Assembly (NCBI GenBank): GCA_029243485.1
Contig: JAQWRY010000003.1
Coordinates: forward strand, 248,001 to 312,000
Direction of reading: 5' to 3'
DNA length: 64,000 nt
Source of the DNA: Candidatus Binatia bacterium
GTDB taxonomy: Bacteria; Desulfobacterota; Binatia; UBA12015
The position numbers and the translations under genes are program-made. This document shows positions 1 through 9,199 of this stretch, one piece after another (position 1 is the first letter of the stretch; the number at the start of each line of letters is the position of its first letter). The notes under the pieces are model-generated. The model was not told where the DNA came from and did no database searches. It saw nothing but the letters and a program-made list of their open reading frames with translations.

Positions 1-1437
1 GAGACGGCTCTGCCGGCCGCCGTCCTTGGCTCTCTGGCACCCGCCTTTCGTCTGTTGAGCCTGTTGCTCCATCCCGGCCGACGGACGGCGATCTTGGACG
101 GGGAAGCCGCCGCGCCAGCGGGCGAAGCCGAGCGGTACGTCGTCGAGATCGAAGAGCTTCGTTCACAGCTCGCCGAGGCGCGCGACCAATGCCGCGGGAT
201 CGAGAACGAGGAGTTGAGCGCGCAAGCGGCGCAGCGGGCGGAGAGCGAATCCCTGCGGGCGCGCGTGGCCGAGTTGGAAGCGTCGGCGGCGGCAGGCGGA
301 AGCGAGCAGGGCAGGCGCGAAGAACTCGAGTCCGAGATCGGGCGTCGGTCTACGGAGATCGACGAAGGGAAGCATCGCATCGCGGGTCTGGAGGCCGAGA
401 ATCGATCGCTTCATGAGCGAATCGAGAGCTCGGAAGGCGCTCGAGTGGATGCCGAGGAGCGTGCGGCGCAAAGCCTCTCGGCAGAGGAGGCGCTGCGCGA
501 GGTCATGAACCAGCCCGGACTCGGCGACGTCGAGCCGGAGCCGCAAGCGACCTCCCTTCTCGACCCCGAGGGCGGTGACCTTCGACTCGGAGAGATCGTC
601 CAGGCCGCGGCGGCGGCGATCGGTGATGTCGACCAGTCGTCGGCCGAAGACCTGCTCGATCCATCCGACGAGGTCGTGGTCGCGGATCCGGGCGAGCCGG
701 CTCTCGCGAGGGTAGAGCCCTTGCTCGCGATTGCGGGTGGGGACTGCCCCCCGGTGGGCGTGTGGCACTTCGACTCGAATCCGGGCGCGCGCGCGTGGGC
801 CGAGGAGTTGGCCGTCCAATCGGGCTCGGCCTTCTGGACGGGCGACGGTGAACCTCCGCGGGCGGCGAAAAGCATGCTGCTCATCAATCTTTTCGACGAC
901 TCGGTTACCCGAGCGCTGGACCTCGCCGCGAGTGACGTCGAGAGCCTGGTGTACGCGGCCGACGGTGAGTCGGGACAGGGCTTCGAGCTCGGTTCGATCG
1001 GGTGGGTTCCGCGGCCGCTGGATCCGGCCGAGGCGCTTCAGCGGATTCAGACTCGGGTCGCGGGGCGGCTCGGGGGCATCGTGATCGTGAGTGCGCAGCT
1101 TCGCGAGTTGGCCGGCCTCCGGCAGGCTCTGGTCGACGTCGACGCCGCGGGGTCCGTCGCCTGCGATGCGCGACAGGCGACCGATCTCCTGGAGATCGTC
1201 CGGCGGCCCGATGCGGTCCTGATCGATCTAATGCTCGATGGTGGACAGGGGCTCGCCCTGGCACGCCAACTCCGCACGGAATCGGAGACGAGCGACGTTC
1301 CGATCCTTTTCCTCATGCCGGAGGCGATCAACGCGGAGACGATGCGTGCCGATGCCGAGCGCGCCAATGTCCTCGAACCGTACGGCTCGACCGATGCGCG
1401 CCGGTTGCTCAATAGCGCGCTCGCTCACCACTGCTAG
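1..1437 (+). CDS. Coiled-coil protein with degenerate receiver-like C-terminus (5' partial)
   Basis: The reading frame is open back to base 1, so the true start lies upstream; an internal TTG at 55 is only the first start-like codon visible. Residues roughly 25-150 after that codon are E/R/A-rich and heptad-like, suggesting a long coiled coil. The last ~110 residues resemble a CheY-type receiver: a buried strand ending in VLIDLML gives a candidate phospho-acceptor Asp, followed by VPILFLMP. The usual C-terminal Lys-Pro pair is absent (VLEPYG occupies the site), so phosphotransfer is doubtful. It could be a signalling scaffold. Function unknown; the gene ends about 100 bases before glyQS and is probably unrelated to it. 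Confidence 0.6.
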   Translation, partial: ETALPAAVLGSLAPAFRLLSLLLHPGRRTAILDGEAAAPAGEAERYVVEIEELRSQLAEARDQCRGIENEELSAQAAQRAESESLRARVAELEASAAAGGSEQGRREELESEIGRRSTEIDEGKHRIAGLEAENRSLHERIESSEGARVDAEERAAQSLSAEEALREVMNQPGLGDVEPEPQATSLLDPEGGDLRLGEIVQAAAAAIGDVDQSSAEDLLDPSDEVVVADPGEPALARVEPLLAIAGGDCPPVGVWHFDSNPGARAWAEELAVQSGSAFWTGDGEPPRAAKSMLLINLFDDSVTRALDLAASDVESLVYAADGESGQGFELGSIGWVPRPLDPAEALQRIQTRVAGRLGGIVIVSAQLRELAGLRQALVDVDAAGSVACDARQATDLLEIVRRPDAVLIDLMLDGGQGLALARQLRTESETSDVPILFLMPEAINAETMRADAERANVLEPYGSTDARRLLNSALAHHC

Positions 1438-1472
1438 TACCGCCTCAGGCCACGATCTTGATGGCATTTGAT

Positions 1473-1496
1473 GTGGGGCAAACTGGCCTGCCCCAC
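1473..1496 (+). other. Hairpin between the first gene and glyQS
   Basis: GTGGGGCA (1473-1480) and TGCCCCAC (1489-1496) form a perfect 8-bp stem with an 8-base loop. No T-run follows, so it is a weak terminator candidate or an mRNA processing/attenuation structure in the leader of the glycyl-tRNA synthetase gene. Confidence 0.35.
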
Positions 1497-1534
1497 GGCT
1501 GCGTGGTAGCTCCGACCTCCAAGGAGCACCGCCA

Positions 1535-2860
1535 ATGTCCAAACCGAAGAAGAAAGCGCCCGATCGCATGGAGCGGATCGTCAACCTCGCCAAGCGGCGT
1601 GGGTTGGTCTTCCAGTCGAGCGAAATCTACGGTGGTTTGAACAGCTGTTGGGACTACGGCCCGATCGGCGTCGAGCTCCGCCGCAACGTGAAGGACGCGT
1701 GGTGGCGCGAGATGGTCTGGTCTCGCGGCGACATCGTGGGGCTCGACTGTTCGATCCTGATGCACCCCCGTGTGTGGGAAGCCTCGGGCCACCTCGCCGG
1801 GTTCACGGATCCGATGGTGGACTGCAAGAAGTGCAAGAGCCGCTTCCGTGCAGATCATCCCGATCAGATCGCGGTGCACGCCGATAGCTGTGACGGCGAG
1901 CTGACCGAGGCGCGTCAGTTCAACCTCATGTTCAAGACGTTCATGGGTCCGGTCGAGGAGTCGGCGAACGAGGTCTTCCTGCGCCCGGAGACGGCGCAGG
2001 GCATGTTCGTGAACTTTGCGAACGTTCTCGATACGAGTCGGCGCAAGCTCCCGTTCGGAATTGCGCAGCAGGGGAAGTCGTTCCGGAACGAGATCACTCC
2101 GGGCAATTTCCTCTTTCGCACGCGCGAGTTCGAACAGATGGAGATGGAGTACTTCGTCAAGCCGGGCGAAGAGGCGCAGTGGTACGACTACTGGAAGAAG
2201 GAGCGCTTCGACTGGTACCTCCGCCTCGGCATCAAGCCCGAGAATTTGCGGCTGCGTGAGCATGAGTCGGACGAGTTGGCGCACTATGCCAAGGGCTGCG
2301 CGGACGTGGAGTACAAGTTTCCATTCGGCTGGTCGGAACTCGAGGGCATCGCGAGCCGCACGGACTTCGATCTCAAGCAGCACGCCGAGTGGAGTAAGAA
2401 AGATCTCTCCTACTTCGACGAGGAAAGCCGAGAGCGCTACGTGCCCTACGTCATCGAGCCGGCCGCCGGCGCCGATCGCGCGACGCTCGCGTTCCTCGTC
2501 GATGCGTACGATGAGGACGAGGTCGAGGGCGAGACGCGGGTAGTGCTCCGTCTGCACCCGCGACTCGCGCCGGTCAAGGTCGCGGTGTTGCCGCTGCTTC
2601 GAAAGAACGGGCAGCCCGAGAAGGCGCAAGAGGTCTTCGCGCAGCTTCGCCCGCACATGGTCGCGCAGTACGATCAGGCGGGTTCGATCGGGCGGCGCTA
2701 CCGTCGCCAGGATGAGATCGGTACGCCGTTCGCGCTGACCGTCGACCATCAGACGATGGACGACGGAACGCTGACCCTGCGCGATCGCGACAAGACGTCG
2801 CAAGAGCGCATTCACGAGTCGGACATTCTGGCAGAGTTGTTGCGGCGGGTCGCGGGATAG
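1535..2860 (+). CDS. glyQS: Glycyl-tRNA synthetase, single-chain (alpha2) type
   Basis: Charges tRNA-Gly in the cytoplasm. The 441-aa protein has the class II synthetase core: an N-terminal [12 protein letters not shown] segment, motif 2 with [11 protein letters not shown] followed by [11 protein letters not shown], and a C-terminal anticodon-binding domain (from about residue 340, with [10 protein letters not shown] near the end). An insertion around residues 95-120 carries a CxxC pair and a later Cys (CKKC, then DSC), a zinc-ribbon feature of bacterial alpha2 enzymes. The ATG at 1535 follows an AAGGAG ribosome site by about ten bases. Length is close to the usual 440-470 aa. It is not the alpha2beta2 form of most Proteobacteria. 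Confidence 0.96.
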   Translation: MSKPKKKAPDRMERIVNLAKRRGLVFQSSEIYGGLNSCWDYGPIGVELRRNVKDAWWREMVWSRGDIVGLDCSILMHPRVWEASGHLAGFTDPMVDCKKCKSRFRADHPDQIAVHADSCDGELTEARQFNLMFKTFMGPVEESANEVFLRPETAQGMFVNFANVLDTSRRKLPFGIAQQGKSFRNEITPGNFLFRTREFEQMEMEYFVKPGEEAQWYDYWKKERFDWYLRLGIKPENLRLREHESDELAHYAKGCADVEYKFPFGWSELEGIASRTDFDLKQHAEWSKKDLSYFDEESRERYVPYVIEPAAGADRATLAFLVDAYDEDEVEGETRVVLRLHPRLAPVKVAVLPLLRKNGQPEKAQEVFAQLRPHMVAQYDQAGSIGRRYRRQDEIGTPFALTVDHQTMDDGTLTLRDRDKTSQERIHESDILAELLRRVAG

Positions 2861-2865
2861 CATCG

Positions 2866-3765
2866 ATGCGGTTCGGACTCACCTCGCCGGTCGTCACGTT
2901 GACCCCGCGAGGACATGCGCCCTGGGAAGATGCGGCCGGACCGGAAGAGCTCCGCCAAGTTGCGGAGGCGGCCGACCGGCTCGGCTACCATCATCTCACC
3001 TGCAGTGAGCACGTCGGAATTCCGACGGACGTTGGGCCGGCGCGGGGCTCTCGTTACTACGATCCTCTCGCGACCTTCGGATACCTGGCGGCCTTCACGA
3101 GGCGGATCCGCCTCGCGACCCACGTCCTGGTGTTGCCGTACCACCACCCACTCGAGGTGGCGAAGAGGTACGGTACCCTCGATCGGATTTCGAACGGGCG
3201 GCTGATTCTGGGTGTCGGTGTCGGGAGTCTGGAGGAAGAGTTTCGTCTGCTCGGCGCGGAGTTCGACGCGCGGGGGCCGTTGTTCGAGGACGGACTTCGA
3301 GCGCTGCGTGCCGCGATGGGCGGGCCCACGCCGTCCTATCAGGGGACGCACTTCTCCTTCGACGGATTCACGATCGACCCCTGTGCGGTGCAGGACAAGG
3401 TGCCGCTGTGGATCGGAGGGCGGAGCGAGCGGTCGCTGCGCCGGGCGCTCGAGTTCGCGGATGGTTGGGATCCCTTCGGCCTCAGCCTCGACGCTCTCCG
3501 CGACCTGCTCGCTCGGGCTCGCGCGAAGCCCGCGTGGATTGCTCGCGAGGAATGTGGAGAGCCCCTGGATCTCATCTTTCAGCCCGAGCGTAGCCTCGAC
3601 CTCGCGACACCGGATGGACTCGAGCGCGGGCGGGAGATCTGCCGGGGCTACGCGGAGATCGGGGCGACGGTTCTTTCTCTGCGGTTCCGGAGCGCGAGCG
3701 TCGAGCAGTTCATCGAGCAACTCGAGATCGGTGCCGCCGAGCTATTCCCGGAGTTTTCGGTCTGA
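2866..3765 (+). CDS. LLM class (F420-type) flavin/deazaflavin-dependent oxidoreductase
   Basis: A 299-aa luciferase-like (bacterial luciferase/F420 superfamily) TIM-barrel enzyme. Visible family marks are the TCSEHV segment near residue 45, the LATHVLVLPYHHPLEVAKRYGTLD stretch split around residue 85-105, and SNGRLILGVGVGSLEEEF, the phosphate/cofactor-binding region typical of F420-dependent members. It starts six bases after the glyQS stop, so the two may be cotranscribed, although no functional link is known. Substrate cannot be read from the sequence. Presence of F420-type enzymes is typical of actinobacteria and some uncultured deltaproteobacterial or Binatota lineages. Confidence 0.85.
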   Translation: MRFGLTSPVVTLTPRGHAPWEDAAGPEELRQVAEAADRLGYHHLTCSEHVGIPTDVGPARGSRYYDPLATFGYLAAFTRRIRLATHVLVLPYHHPLEVAKRYGTLDRISNGRLILGVGVGSLEEEFRLLGAEFDARGPLFEDGLRALRAAMGGPTPSYQGTHFSFDGFTIDPCAVQDKVPLWIGGRSERSLRRALEFADGWDPFGLSLDALRDLLARARAKPAWIAREECGEPLDLIFQPERSLDLATPDGLERGREICRGYAEIGATVLSLRFRSASVEQFIEQLEIGAAELFPEFSV

Positions 3766-3828
3766 CGGCTCGGCCGCCGGGCTTCAGTTGACCCGCCCGG
3801 GCGGCTGCGTCATGGTCTAGATTCGTCA

Positions 3829-5931
3829 ATGCCAGATCCCGATGAACTGCGTCTTCTTCAAGCGATCCACACAATCCAGACCCGGTACACCGATGACGGG
3901 ACGACCGATGCAGTGCTCGAAGATCTTCTTGCGACGCTCCTCGGTCTGACCGGGAGCGAGTACGGGCTCATCGGCGACGTTCTGACCGGGGACGACGGGG
4001 TTGCCTATCTCGAGCCCCGGGCCTTCGCGAACATCGCGTGGGACGACGCGACGCGTCGGTTCTATGCGGAGAATGCCCCGACGGGTCTCGAGTTCGCGAA
4101 TCTGGAGAACCTTCTCGGGACCGTCATGACCACCGGCGGCTCGGTCATCTCGAACGACCCGAGTCACGACGAGAGAAGCGGTGACCTTGTGAGCGGACAT
4201 CCTTCGCTCGACGCGTCCCTCGGTCTTCCGCTCCATCACCGTGGTCAGATGATCGGGATGGTGGGCGTCGCCAATCGCGCCGGTGGGTACGACCAGACGC
4301 TCGTGGACTTCTTGACGCCTTTCGTGACGACCTGCGCCGCGATCACGAAGGCGTACCGGGACGACCGTGAATGGCGACGGCTCGAGGGGGAGGTTCGGCA
4401 AAACGAGGAGCGCACTCAGCTCATCGCCGACGTCTCGAGTGATGGGAAATTCATCGTGGACATTCCGCCGAACGGTGAAACCCACGTGTGGATCGACTCG
4501 GGCTACGAGCGGCTCGCGGGGTACAGCAGCGAGGAAGTGGATCAGGTTGGTCTCGAAGCGCTTCTGCACCCGGATGACCGGAAGCGTGTGGTCGCGTATG
4601 CGCGGGCGATCGTTCCGGGCGAGACGGCCCGTTGCGAATTCCGGCTCGTGAGGCCCGACGACAGTGTGCGGTGGGTCCACTGCTCGCAGCGGCTGCAGGT
4701 CGGCCTCGAACCCGGTCACCGCCGCTACGCCGGCGCCATCCACGACGTGACCGACCGCGTCGAGGCGGAACTGGAGCGCCGACGCGCCGAAGAGAACCTG
4801 CGGCACATCCAGAAGACCGATGCGATCGGAACGCTCGCGGGTGGTGTCGCCCACGACTTCAACAACGCGCTGTACGTGATTCTCGGCAACGCTGAGCTCG
4901 CGTTGCAAAAGCTCGGCGAGGACGATGGGGCTCGCAAGAATCTTAACGAGATTCTCGCGGCGGCACGGCGGGGCGCCGACATCACGAACCGGATCCTACA
5001 GTACAGCCGAGTGGGCACCGAGCCACAGACGGCGTGCGATGTCGGTGCGGTCGTCCGCGAGACGCGCGAGTTCCTAGCCGCGGCCCTGCCGTCTTCGACC
5101 CAGTTAGTATTCGACGGACAGTGGGAAGGCCTCTTCGTCCCCGTCGGTGCCTCGGACCTGCAGCAGGTCCTGGTGAACCTGTGCACGAACGCGAGTCATG
5201 CGATGTCCGTGGGTGGGGAGGTCCATGTGGACTTCGAGGAAGTTCCCCGCTCTTCCGTGGCCGAGCCCCCGCAGGTGCGAATGTCCGTCCGCGACTCGGG
5301 GCACGGCATGTCCGCGTCCCTCGTGCAGCACATCTTCGAGCCGTACTTCACGACGAAGCCGCGCGGGAAGGGGACGGGATTGGGCCTTGCCGTGGTGCAA
5401 GGGATCGTGAGTGCTGCCGGTGGTACGATCGACGTCACGAGCGAGGTCGAGGGCGGTTCCACCTTCCGGGTGCATCTGCCGGCGGTGGCGCCCGCCTCGT
5501 CCGAGGAGGCCGCCGCGCCGGCCCTCGGGCATGGTCAGGAGAACGTGCTCTTCGTCGATGACGAGCCGCGTGTGGCGCGTCTTGGGCAAGAAATTCTCGA
5601 ATCCCTCGGCTACTCGGTAGAGGCGCTCACCAACAGCCGGGATGCGCTGGATCGTTTCGGCGCCAATCCGGGTCATTACGACATCGTAGTGACCGATCAG
5701 ACCATGCCGCACCTCACGGGAGACGCATTCGCGCGCGCGGTGCTACGAATCCGACCGGATATGCCCATCGTTTTGTGTACCGGGTTCAGTGAACGCCTCG
5801 AGGCGGGGGAGTGGGGCGAGCTCGGCATCCATTCTTTCCTGAAGAAGCCGTTTAGTCTAGAGCAGTTGGGGACCACGGTGCGGCGCGCGCTGGATGAGAG
5901 CAGGGGGGCACAGCCATGGCAGAGATCTTGA
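3829..5931 (+). CDS. Hybrid sensor histidine kinase (GAF-PAS-HisKA-HATPase-REC)
   Basis: A 700-aa soluble kinase with no membrane segment. Residues ~10-175 read as a GAF domain (SLGLPLHHRGQMIGMVGVANR), ~195-310 as a PAS domain with PAC (YAGAIHDVTDR), the dimerisation domain carries the phospho-acceptor His342 in GGVAHDFNN, and the ATPase domain shows NLCTNASHAM, DSGHGM and GTGLGLAVV boxes. A complete receiver follows from residue ~570 (FVDDEP, VVTDQTMPHLTG, KKPF). Thus it can both autophosphorylate and pass phosphate internally. It overlaps the next response regulator gene by 16 bases, implying coupled translation and a phosphorelay with it. Signal unknown. Confidence 0.93.
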   Translation: MPDPDELRLLQAIHTIQTRYTDDGTTDAVLEDLLATLLGLTGSEYGLIGDVLTGDDGVAYLEPRAFANIAWDDATRRFYAENAPTGLEFANLENLLGTVMTTGGSVISNDPSHDERSGDLVSGHPSLDASLGLPLHHRGQMIGMVGVANRAGGYDQTLVDFLTPFVTTCAAITKAYRDDREWRRLEGEVRQNEERTQLIADVSSDGKFIVDIPPNGETHVWIDSGYERLAGYSSEEVDQVGLEALLHPDDRKRVVAYARAIVPGETARCEFRLVRPDDSVRWVHCSQRLQVGLEPGHRRYAGAIHDVTDRVEAELERRRAEENLRHIQKTDAIGTLAGGVAHDFNNALYVILGNAELALQKLGEDDGARKNLNEILAAARRGADITNRILQYSRVGTEPQTACDVGAVVRETREFLAAALPSSTQLVFDGQWEGLFVPVGASDLQQVLVNLCTNASHAMSVGGEVHVDFEEVPRSSVAEPPQVRMSVRDSGHGMSASLVQHIFEPYFTTKPRGKGTGLGLAVVQGIVSAAGGTIDVTSEVEGGSTFRVHLPAVAPASSEEAAAPALGHGQENVLFVDDEPRVARLGQEILESLGYSVEALTNSRDALDRFGANPGHYDIVVTDQTMPHLTGDAFARAVLRIRPDMPIVLCTGFSERLEAGEWGELGIHSFLKKPFSLEQLGTTVRRALDESRGAQPWQRS

Positions 5932-6299
5932 TTGTAGAGGATGATGCATCCGCCCGCGCCGTCCTCCGCGAGACCCTCGAACTCGCCGGCTACCAGGTAC
6001 GGGAGGCCGGGGACGGGGAGGAGGCTCTCCGGACGCTCGGAGACGACGTCGCAGATCTCGCGATCATCGACTTGTTCATGCCTCGCAAAGAGGGTTTGGA
6101 GACCATCCGTGAAGCTCGCGGGAAGTTCCCCGAACTGAAGATCATTGCCATCTCCGGAGGCGGCAACCGGGGACAGCTGGAATACCTGCCGATCGCGGAA
6201 CGCTTCGGCGCGAACCGGGTTCTGGCGAAGCCGTTCGAGCAATCGACGCTCCTCGGGGCGGTTGAAGAGCTGTTGGCGAATTCGTCGGTGATCCACTAA
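5916..6299 (+). CDS. Stand-alone response regulator receiver protein
   Basis: A 127-aa single-domain CheY-like protein. Acidic pocket residues are in IVEDD, the phospho-acceptor is Asp52 (IIDLFMP), and the conserved Lys lies in VLAKPF, so it should be phosphorylatable. There is no output domain. Its start lies within the 3' end of the hybrid kinase gene, so the kinase at 3829-5931 is the likely partner. The output probably acts through protein-protein contact. Confidence 0.93.
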   Translation: MAEILIVEDDASARAVLRETLELAGYQVREAGDGEEALRTLGDDVADLAIIDLFMPRKEGLETIREARGKFPELKIIAISGGGNRGQLEYLPIAERFGANRVLAKPFEQSTLLGAVEELLANSSVIH

Positions 6300-6316
6300 A
6301 TCGTCATTTCGTCGAC

Positions 6317-7111
6317 GTGGAACTACATCTAAACAACCAGCTCTTTCGTTGGGAGCCGCATGAGGGTCCCTTCCGGCGCGTCACCCCTGCGCAGGCTCGG
6401 GCGTACGACGAGCAGGGGGCCTTCATCCTCGAAGACGCGTTCGATGTCGACACGATGGCGAAGGTCATCGACATCGTCGACCCGATTGAAGCGCGCACGA
6501 CCGAGTTTCTGCGCACGCAGAAAGACGGGAAGATGTTCATCGCGCAGGCCGACGCGATCACCTTCACGACGCACCTGGTACTTCAGTCGCCGCTCCTTCG
6601 CGACTTCGTTTCCGGCCCCGTCTTCCAGGATCTCGGACATGATCTCATCGGATCGGCCGTGCGCCTGTATTGGGATCAGGCTGTCTACAAGAAGCCGGAA
6701 CCCGATCGCGAGTTCCCGTGGCATCAGGATAATGGATACACGTACATCGAGCCGCAGGCCTATCTCACGTGCTGGGTCGCGCTCACCGATGCGGACGAGG
6801 AGAACGGTTGCCCGTGGGTCGTGCCCGGTAAGCACCTCGACGGCACGCTGCTCCACACGATGACCGACTTGGGTTGGCGTTGTCTCGAAGACCGGCCCGA
6901 TGCGGTACCGCTGCCCGTGCGCGCCGGCAGCATCGCTGTCTTCTCGTCGCTCACCCCGCACCGCACTGGCCCGAACCGCACGACGGACGTTCGAAAGTCC
7001 TATATCGTCCAGTTCGCTCCCGACGGCGCCAACCGCATCGACGTCACCCCCGAAGGCACCCGCCACCGGACGCCCCAAGACGCCCCGGACCGCCAGTTCT
7101 TGATTGGCTGA
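6317..7111 (+). CDS. Phytanoyl-CoA dioxygenase (PhyH) family protein
   Basis: A 264-aa Fe(II)/2-oxoglutarate-dependent oxygenase of the PhyH family. The metal triad is visible: HxD as His136 and Asp138 (WHQD) and a distal His215 in LTPHRTGPN, with the following Arg placed to bind 2-oxoglutarate. The gene starts with GTG 17 bases after the response regulator. PhyH members hydroxylate diverse small molecules; the substrate here is not evident. The gene ends at a hairpin shared with the convergent repair gene. Confidence 0.9.
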   Translation: MELHLNNQLFRWEPHEGPFRRVTPAQARAYDEQGAFILEDAFDVDTMAKVIDIVDPIEARTTEFLRTQKDGKMFIAQADAITFTTHLVLQSPLLRDFVSGPVFQDLGHDLIGSAVRLYWDQAVYKKPEPDREFPWHQDNGYTYIEPQAYLTCWVALTDADEENGCPWVVPGKHLDGTLLHTMTDLGWRCLEDRPDAVPLPVRAGSIAVFSSLTPHRTGPNRTTDVRKSYIVQFAPDGANRIDVTPEGTRHRTPQDAPDRQFLIG

Positions 7112-7113
7112 GC

Positions 7114-7138
7114 GGGGACGTTTTCAAAGAACGTCCCC
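7114..7138. terminator. Hairpin between convergent genes, likely bidirectional terminator
   Basis: GGGGACGTT (7114-7122) pairs perfectly with AACGTCCCC (7130-7138) around a 7-base loop; a pyrimidine-rich CTTCTTCCC follows on the plus strand. It lies just after the PhyH stop, and the stop codon of the convergent alkyltransferase-like gene falls in its loop. Confidence 0.7.
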
Positions 7139-7462
7139 TTCTTCCCAGCCGTAGCGGTCGAGGCTGATGCGGCCCTTGGAGGAGAATTTTACATTTTCGT
7201 CTTCGAGGAGGCGGCGTTGGAGGGTGTCGGGGCCCGGGAAGGAACGGGAGCTGACTTCGCCGCGGGAGTTGAGGATGCGGTGCCAGGGGACCTTCGAGCC
7301 CTCGGGAAGTGCGCGAAGGGCGAAGCCGACGTGGCGGGCGTGTCGCGGGTAGCCTGCGAGGATCGCGATCTGGCCGTAGGTTGCGACTTTTCCGCACGGG
7401 ACACGGCGGACGACGGCGTAGAACTTTTTGTACAGGTCCTTCGTCACGGTTTCGGGGAGCAT
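7124..7462 (-). CDS. Alkyltransferase-like protein (ATL) of the MGMT family
   Basis: A 112-aa protein matching the C-terminal domain of O6-alkylguanine-DNA alkyltransferases: VPCGKVATYGQIA, the GYPRHARHVGFAL helix with the DNA-flipping Arg, and an active-site loop reading VPWHR at residues 58-62. The acceptor Cys of the canonical PCHR motif is replaced by Trp60. That is the hallmark of ATL proteins, which bind O6-alkylguanine without repairing it and hand it to nucleotide excision repair. The ATG at 7462 gives the standard ~110-aa length; the frame is open further upstream but only as antisense of the SDR and DUF4198 genes. Confidence 0.92.
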   Translation of the reverse strand: MLPETVTKDLYKKFYAVVRRVPCGKVATYGQIAILAGYPRHARHVGFALRALPEGSKVPWHRILNSRGEVSSRSFPGPDTLQRRLLEDENVKFSSKGRISLDRYGWEEGDVL

Positions 7463-7537
7463 ACCAGGGTGGCTCGCCGGGGTCGGGCATCCTAAGGTCT
7501 CCCGGAGTCGGCGACGACGTCGACGGAAGGAGACTTG

Positions 7538-8380
7538 ATGAGCACCCAGGCACTCGCAGGAAAGACGGCTTTCATCACCGGAGGCGGTACGGGCATCGGG
7601 TACGGCTGTACCCTCGCGCTGCTGCGCGATGGTGCGACGGTGACGATCGCCGGCCGGCGTCTCGAAGTCCTGGAGGAAGCGGCGACCGCACTGCGGGCAC
7701 AGGCGCCCGACGGCGCAGAGGTGCGGGTCACACAGTGCGACGTCACGTCCGAGGAGGAAGTGACCGCGTGTGTCGCGAAGGCGGCGAACGACGGTCATCT
7801 CGATATCGCGATTGCCAACGCGGGCGGTGGCTTCGGGGCTTACATCCTGCTGACGGACGCCGCGACGTTCCGCCAATCGCTCGATCTCAACATCCTGGGC
7901 TCCTACAACACGATCCGCGCGGCGGCTTTTGCGATGAAGGACTCGGGCGGCGGCTCGATCATCGCGATGTCCTCGATCGCCGGCGCCATCACGCACCAGG
8001 CCATGCCGGCGTATTGTACGGCGAAGGCGGGTCTCGACATGCTCGTCCGCTGCGCCGCCGATGAACTCGGTCACTTCGGTATCCGGGTCAACTCGATCCA
8101 GCCGGGCATCACGGCGACGGACATGATGAAGGGCGCCGTCATTCCGAACGAAGACGTCGTAAACGATTACATCGAGAACATGCCGCTCGGCCGGGTCGGA
8201 GAGGTCGAGGACGTCGGTCAGCTCGCGCGATTCCTGGCGGGGCCCGAGTCTTCCTGGATCACCGGCCAGTCGGTGGCGGTCGACGGTGGGCACACTCTGC
8301 GCCGCGGCCCCAGTTACGATGCACTGTTTCGCCCCGCACTCGGCGAGGACACCTGGAAGCTCGTCAAAGGCGATTCCTAG
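7538..8380 (+). CDS. SDR family NAD(P)-dependent oxidoreductase
   Basis: A 280-aa classical short-chain dehydrogenase. The nucleotide motif is TGGGTGIG near the N-terminus, NAGGG forms the central strand, catalytic Ser is in SSIAG, and Tyr159/Lys163 sit in YCTAKAG. The ATG at 7538 is preferred over a TTG three bases earlier; GGAAGGAGA precedes it. The first motif residues (AGRR) suggest NADP preference. Substrate unknown. It is divergent from the ATL gene and is followed four bases later by the DUF4198 gene. Confidence 0.93.
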   Translation: MSTQALAGKTAFITGGGTGIGYGCTLALLRDGATVTIAGRRLEVLEEAATALRAQAPDGAEVRVTQCDVTSEEEVTACVAKAANDGHLDIAIANAGGGFGAYILLTDAATFRQSLDLNILGSYNTIRAAAFAMKDSGGGSIIAMSSIAGAITHQAMPAYCTAKAGLDMLVRCAADELGHFGIRVNSIQPGITATDMMKGAVIPNEDVVNDYIENMPLGRVGEVEDVGQLARFLAGPESSWITGQSVAVDGGHTLRRGPSYDALFRPALGEDTWKLVKGDS

Positions 8381-8383
8381 CCC

Positions 8384-9199
8384 GTGCGGATCGTCTGTAC
8401 CGCGCTCGCGCTGCTCCTCGCGGCAACGACTGCGGGCGCGCACGAGTTCTGGGTCGAGCCCGAGAGCTTCACGCCGAGCGTCGGCGACCGAGTAGCCGTC
8501 CGACTCTTCGTCGGCGACGCCGGCGAGCGCGAAGAGATAGCCCGGCGGAGCGATCACCTGCTCCGCTTCGAGTCGGTACGCGCCGAAAGCACGGAGCCGG
8601 TCGTCGGTCTCCTCGGCCGCGCGCCGGCCGGCATGCTGAGCCTCGAGACTCCCGGCGAGTTGCTGCTCGTCTACCAGGGGCGGCACACGTTCATCGAGTT
8701 GCCGGCGGAAAAGTTCGAGAGCTACCTGCAAACCGAAGACCTCGCCCGCGTCATCGCAGAGCGCGTGCGCCGGAACGAGAGCCTGTCTCCAGGTCGCGAG
8801 ACTTACGCGCGCTACGCCAAGTCGCTCGTGAACGTCGGCGAGGTCGACGATGGCCAACGTGTCTTCTCGCTTGAGGTTGGCCTTCTGGTCGAGGTCGTCC
8901 TCGAAACGGATCCCCGCGGCTGGCGGGTGGGCGACCCCCTGGTCGTCCGGGTCTTGTACGGCGGACGTCCACTCGCCGATCAGAGCCTCAAGCTCATTCA
9001 TCTGATCGACCGCGAGCTCCAGCTGCATGCTCGTACGGACGCGGAAGGCCGGGCGGAGCTTCAGCCGCCGCAGCCGGGTCCGTGGCTCGTGGCCACCGTC
9101 TTCATGCGGCGCGCCGGCGATGGCGTCGAGGGCGACTGGGAGAGCTTCTGGGCGAGCCTGACGCTCGAGTTGCCGCCCGTAGTCTCGAAGTTGGAGTGA
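8384..9199 (+). CDS. DUF4198 domain exported protein
   Basis: A 271-aa protein with a cleavable signal peptide (hydrophobic residues 4-16 ending AGAHEFW). Mature protein begins HEFWVEP, typical of DUF4198 proteins, whose N-terminal His and acidic residues suggest metal binding; the family is often found with nickel or cobalt uptake genes. Here the neighbours are an SDR and a small unknown, so that role is not supported by context. The GTG start lies three bases after the SDR stop. A C-terminal beta-rich part (VVRVLYGGRPL, GRAELQPPQPGPWLV) resembles a carboxypeptidase-regulatory fold. Confidence 0.85.
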   Translation: MRIVCTALALLLAATTAGAHEFWVEPESFTPSVGDRVAVRLFVGDAGEREEIARRSDHLLRFESVRAESTEPVVGLLGRAPAGMLSLETPGELLLVYQGRHTFIELPAEKFESYLQTEDLARVIAERVRRNESLSPGRETYARYAKSLVNVGEVDDGQRVFSLEVGLLVEVVLETDPRGWRVGDPLVVRVLYGGRPLADQSLKLIHLIDRELQLHARTDAEGRAELQPPQPGPWLVATVFMRRAGDGVEGDWESFWASLTLELPPVVSKLE

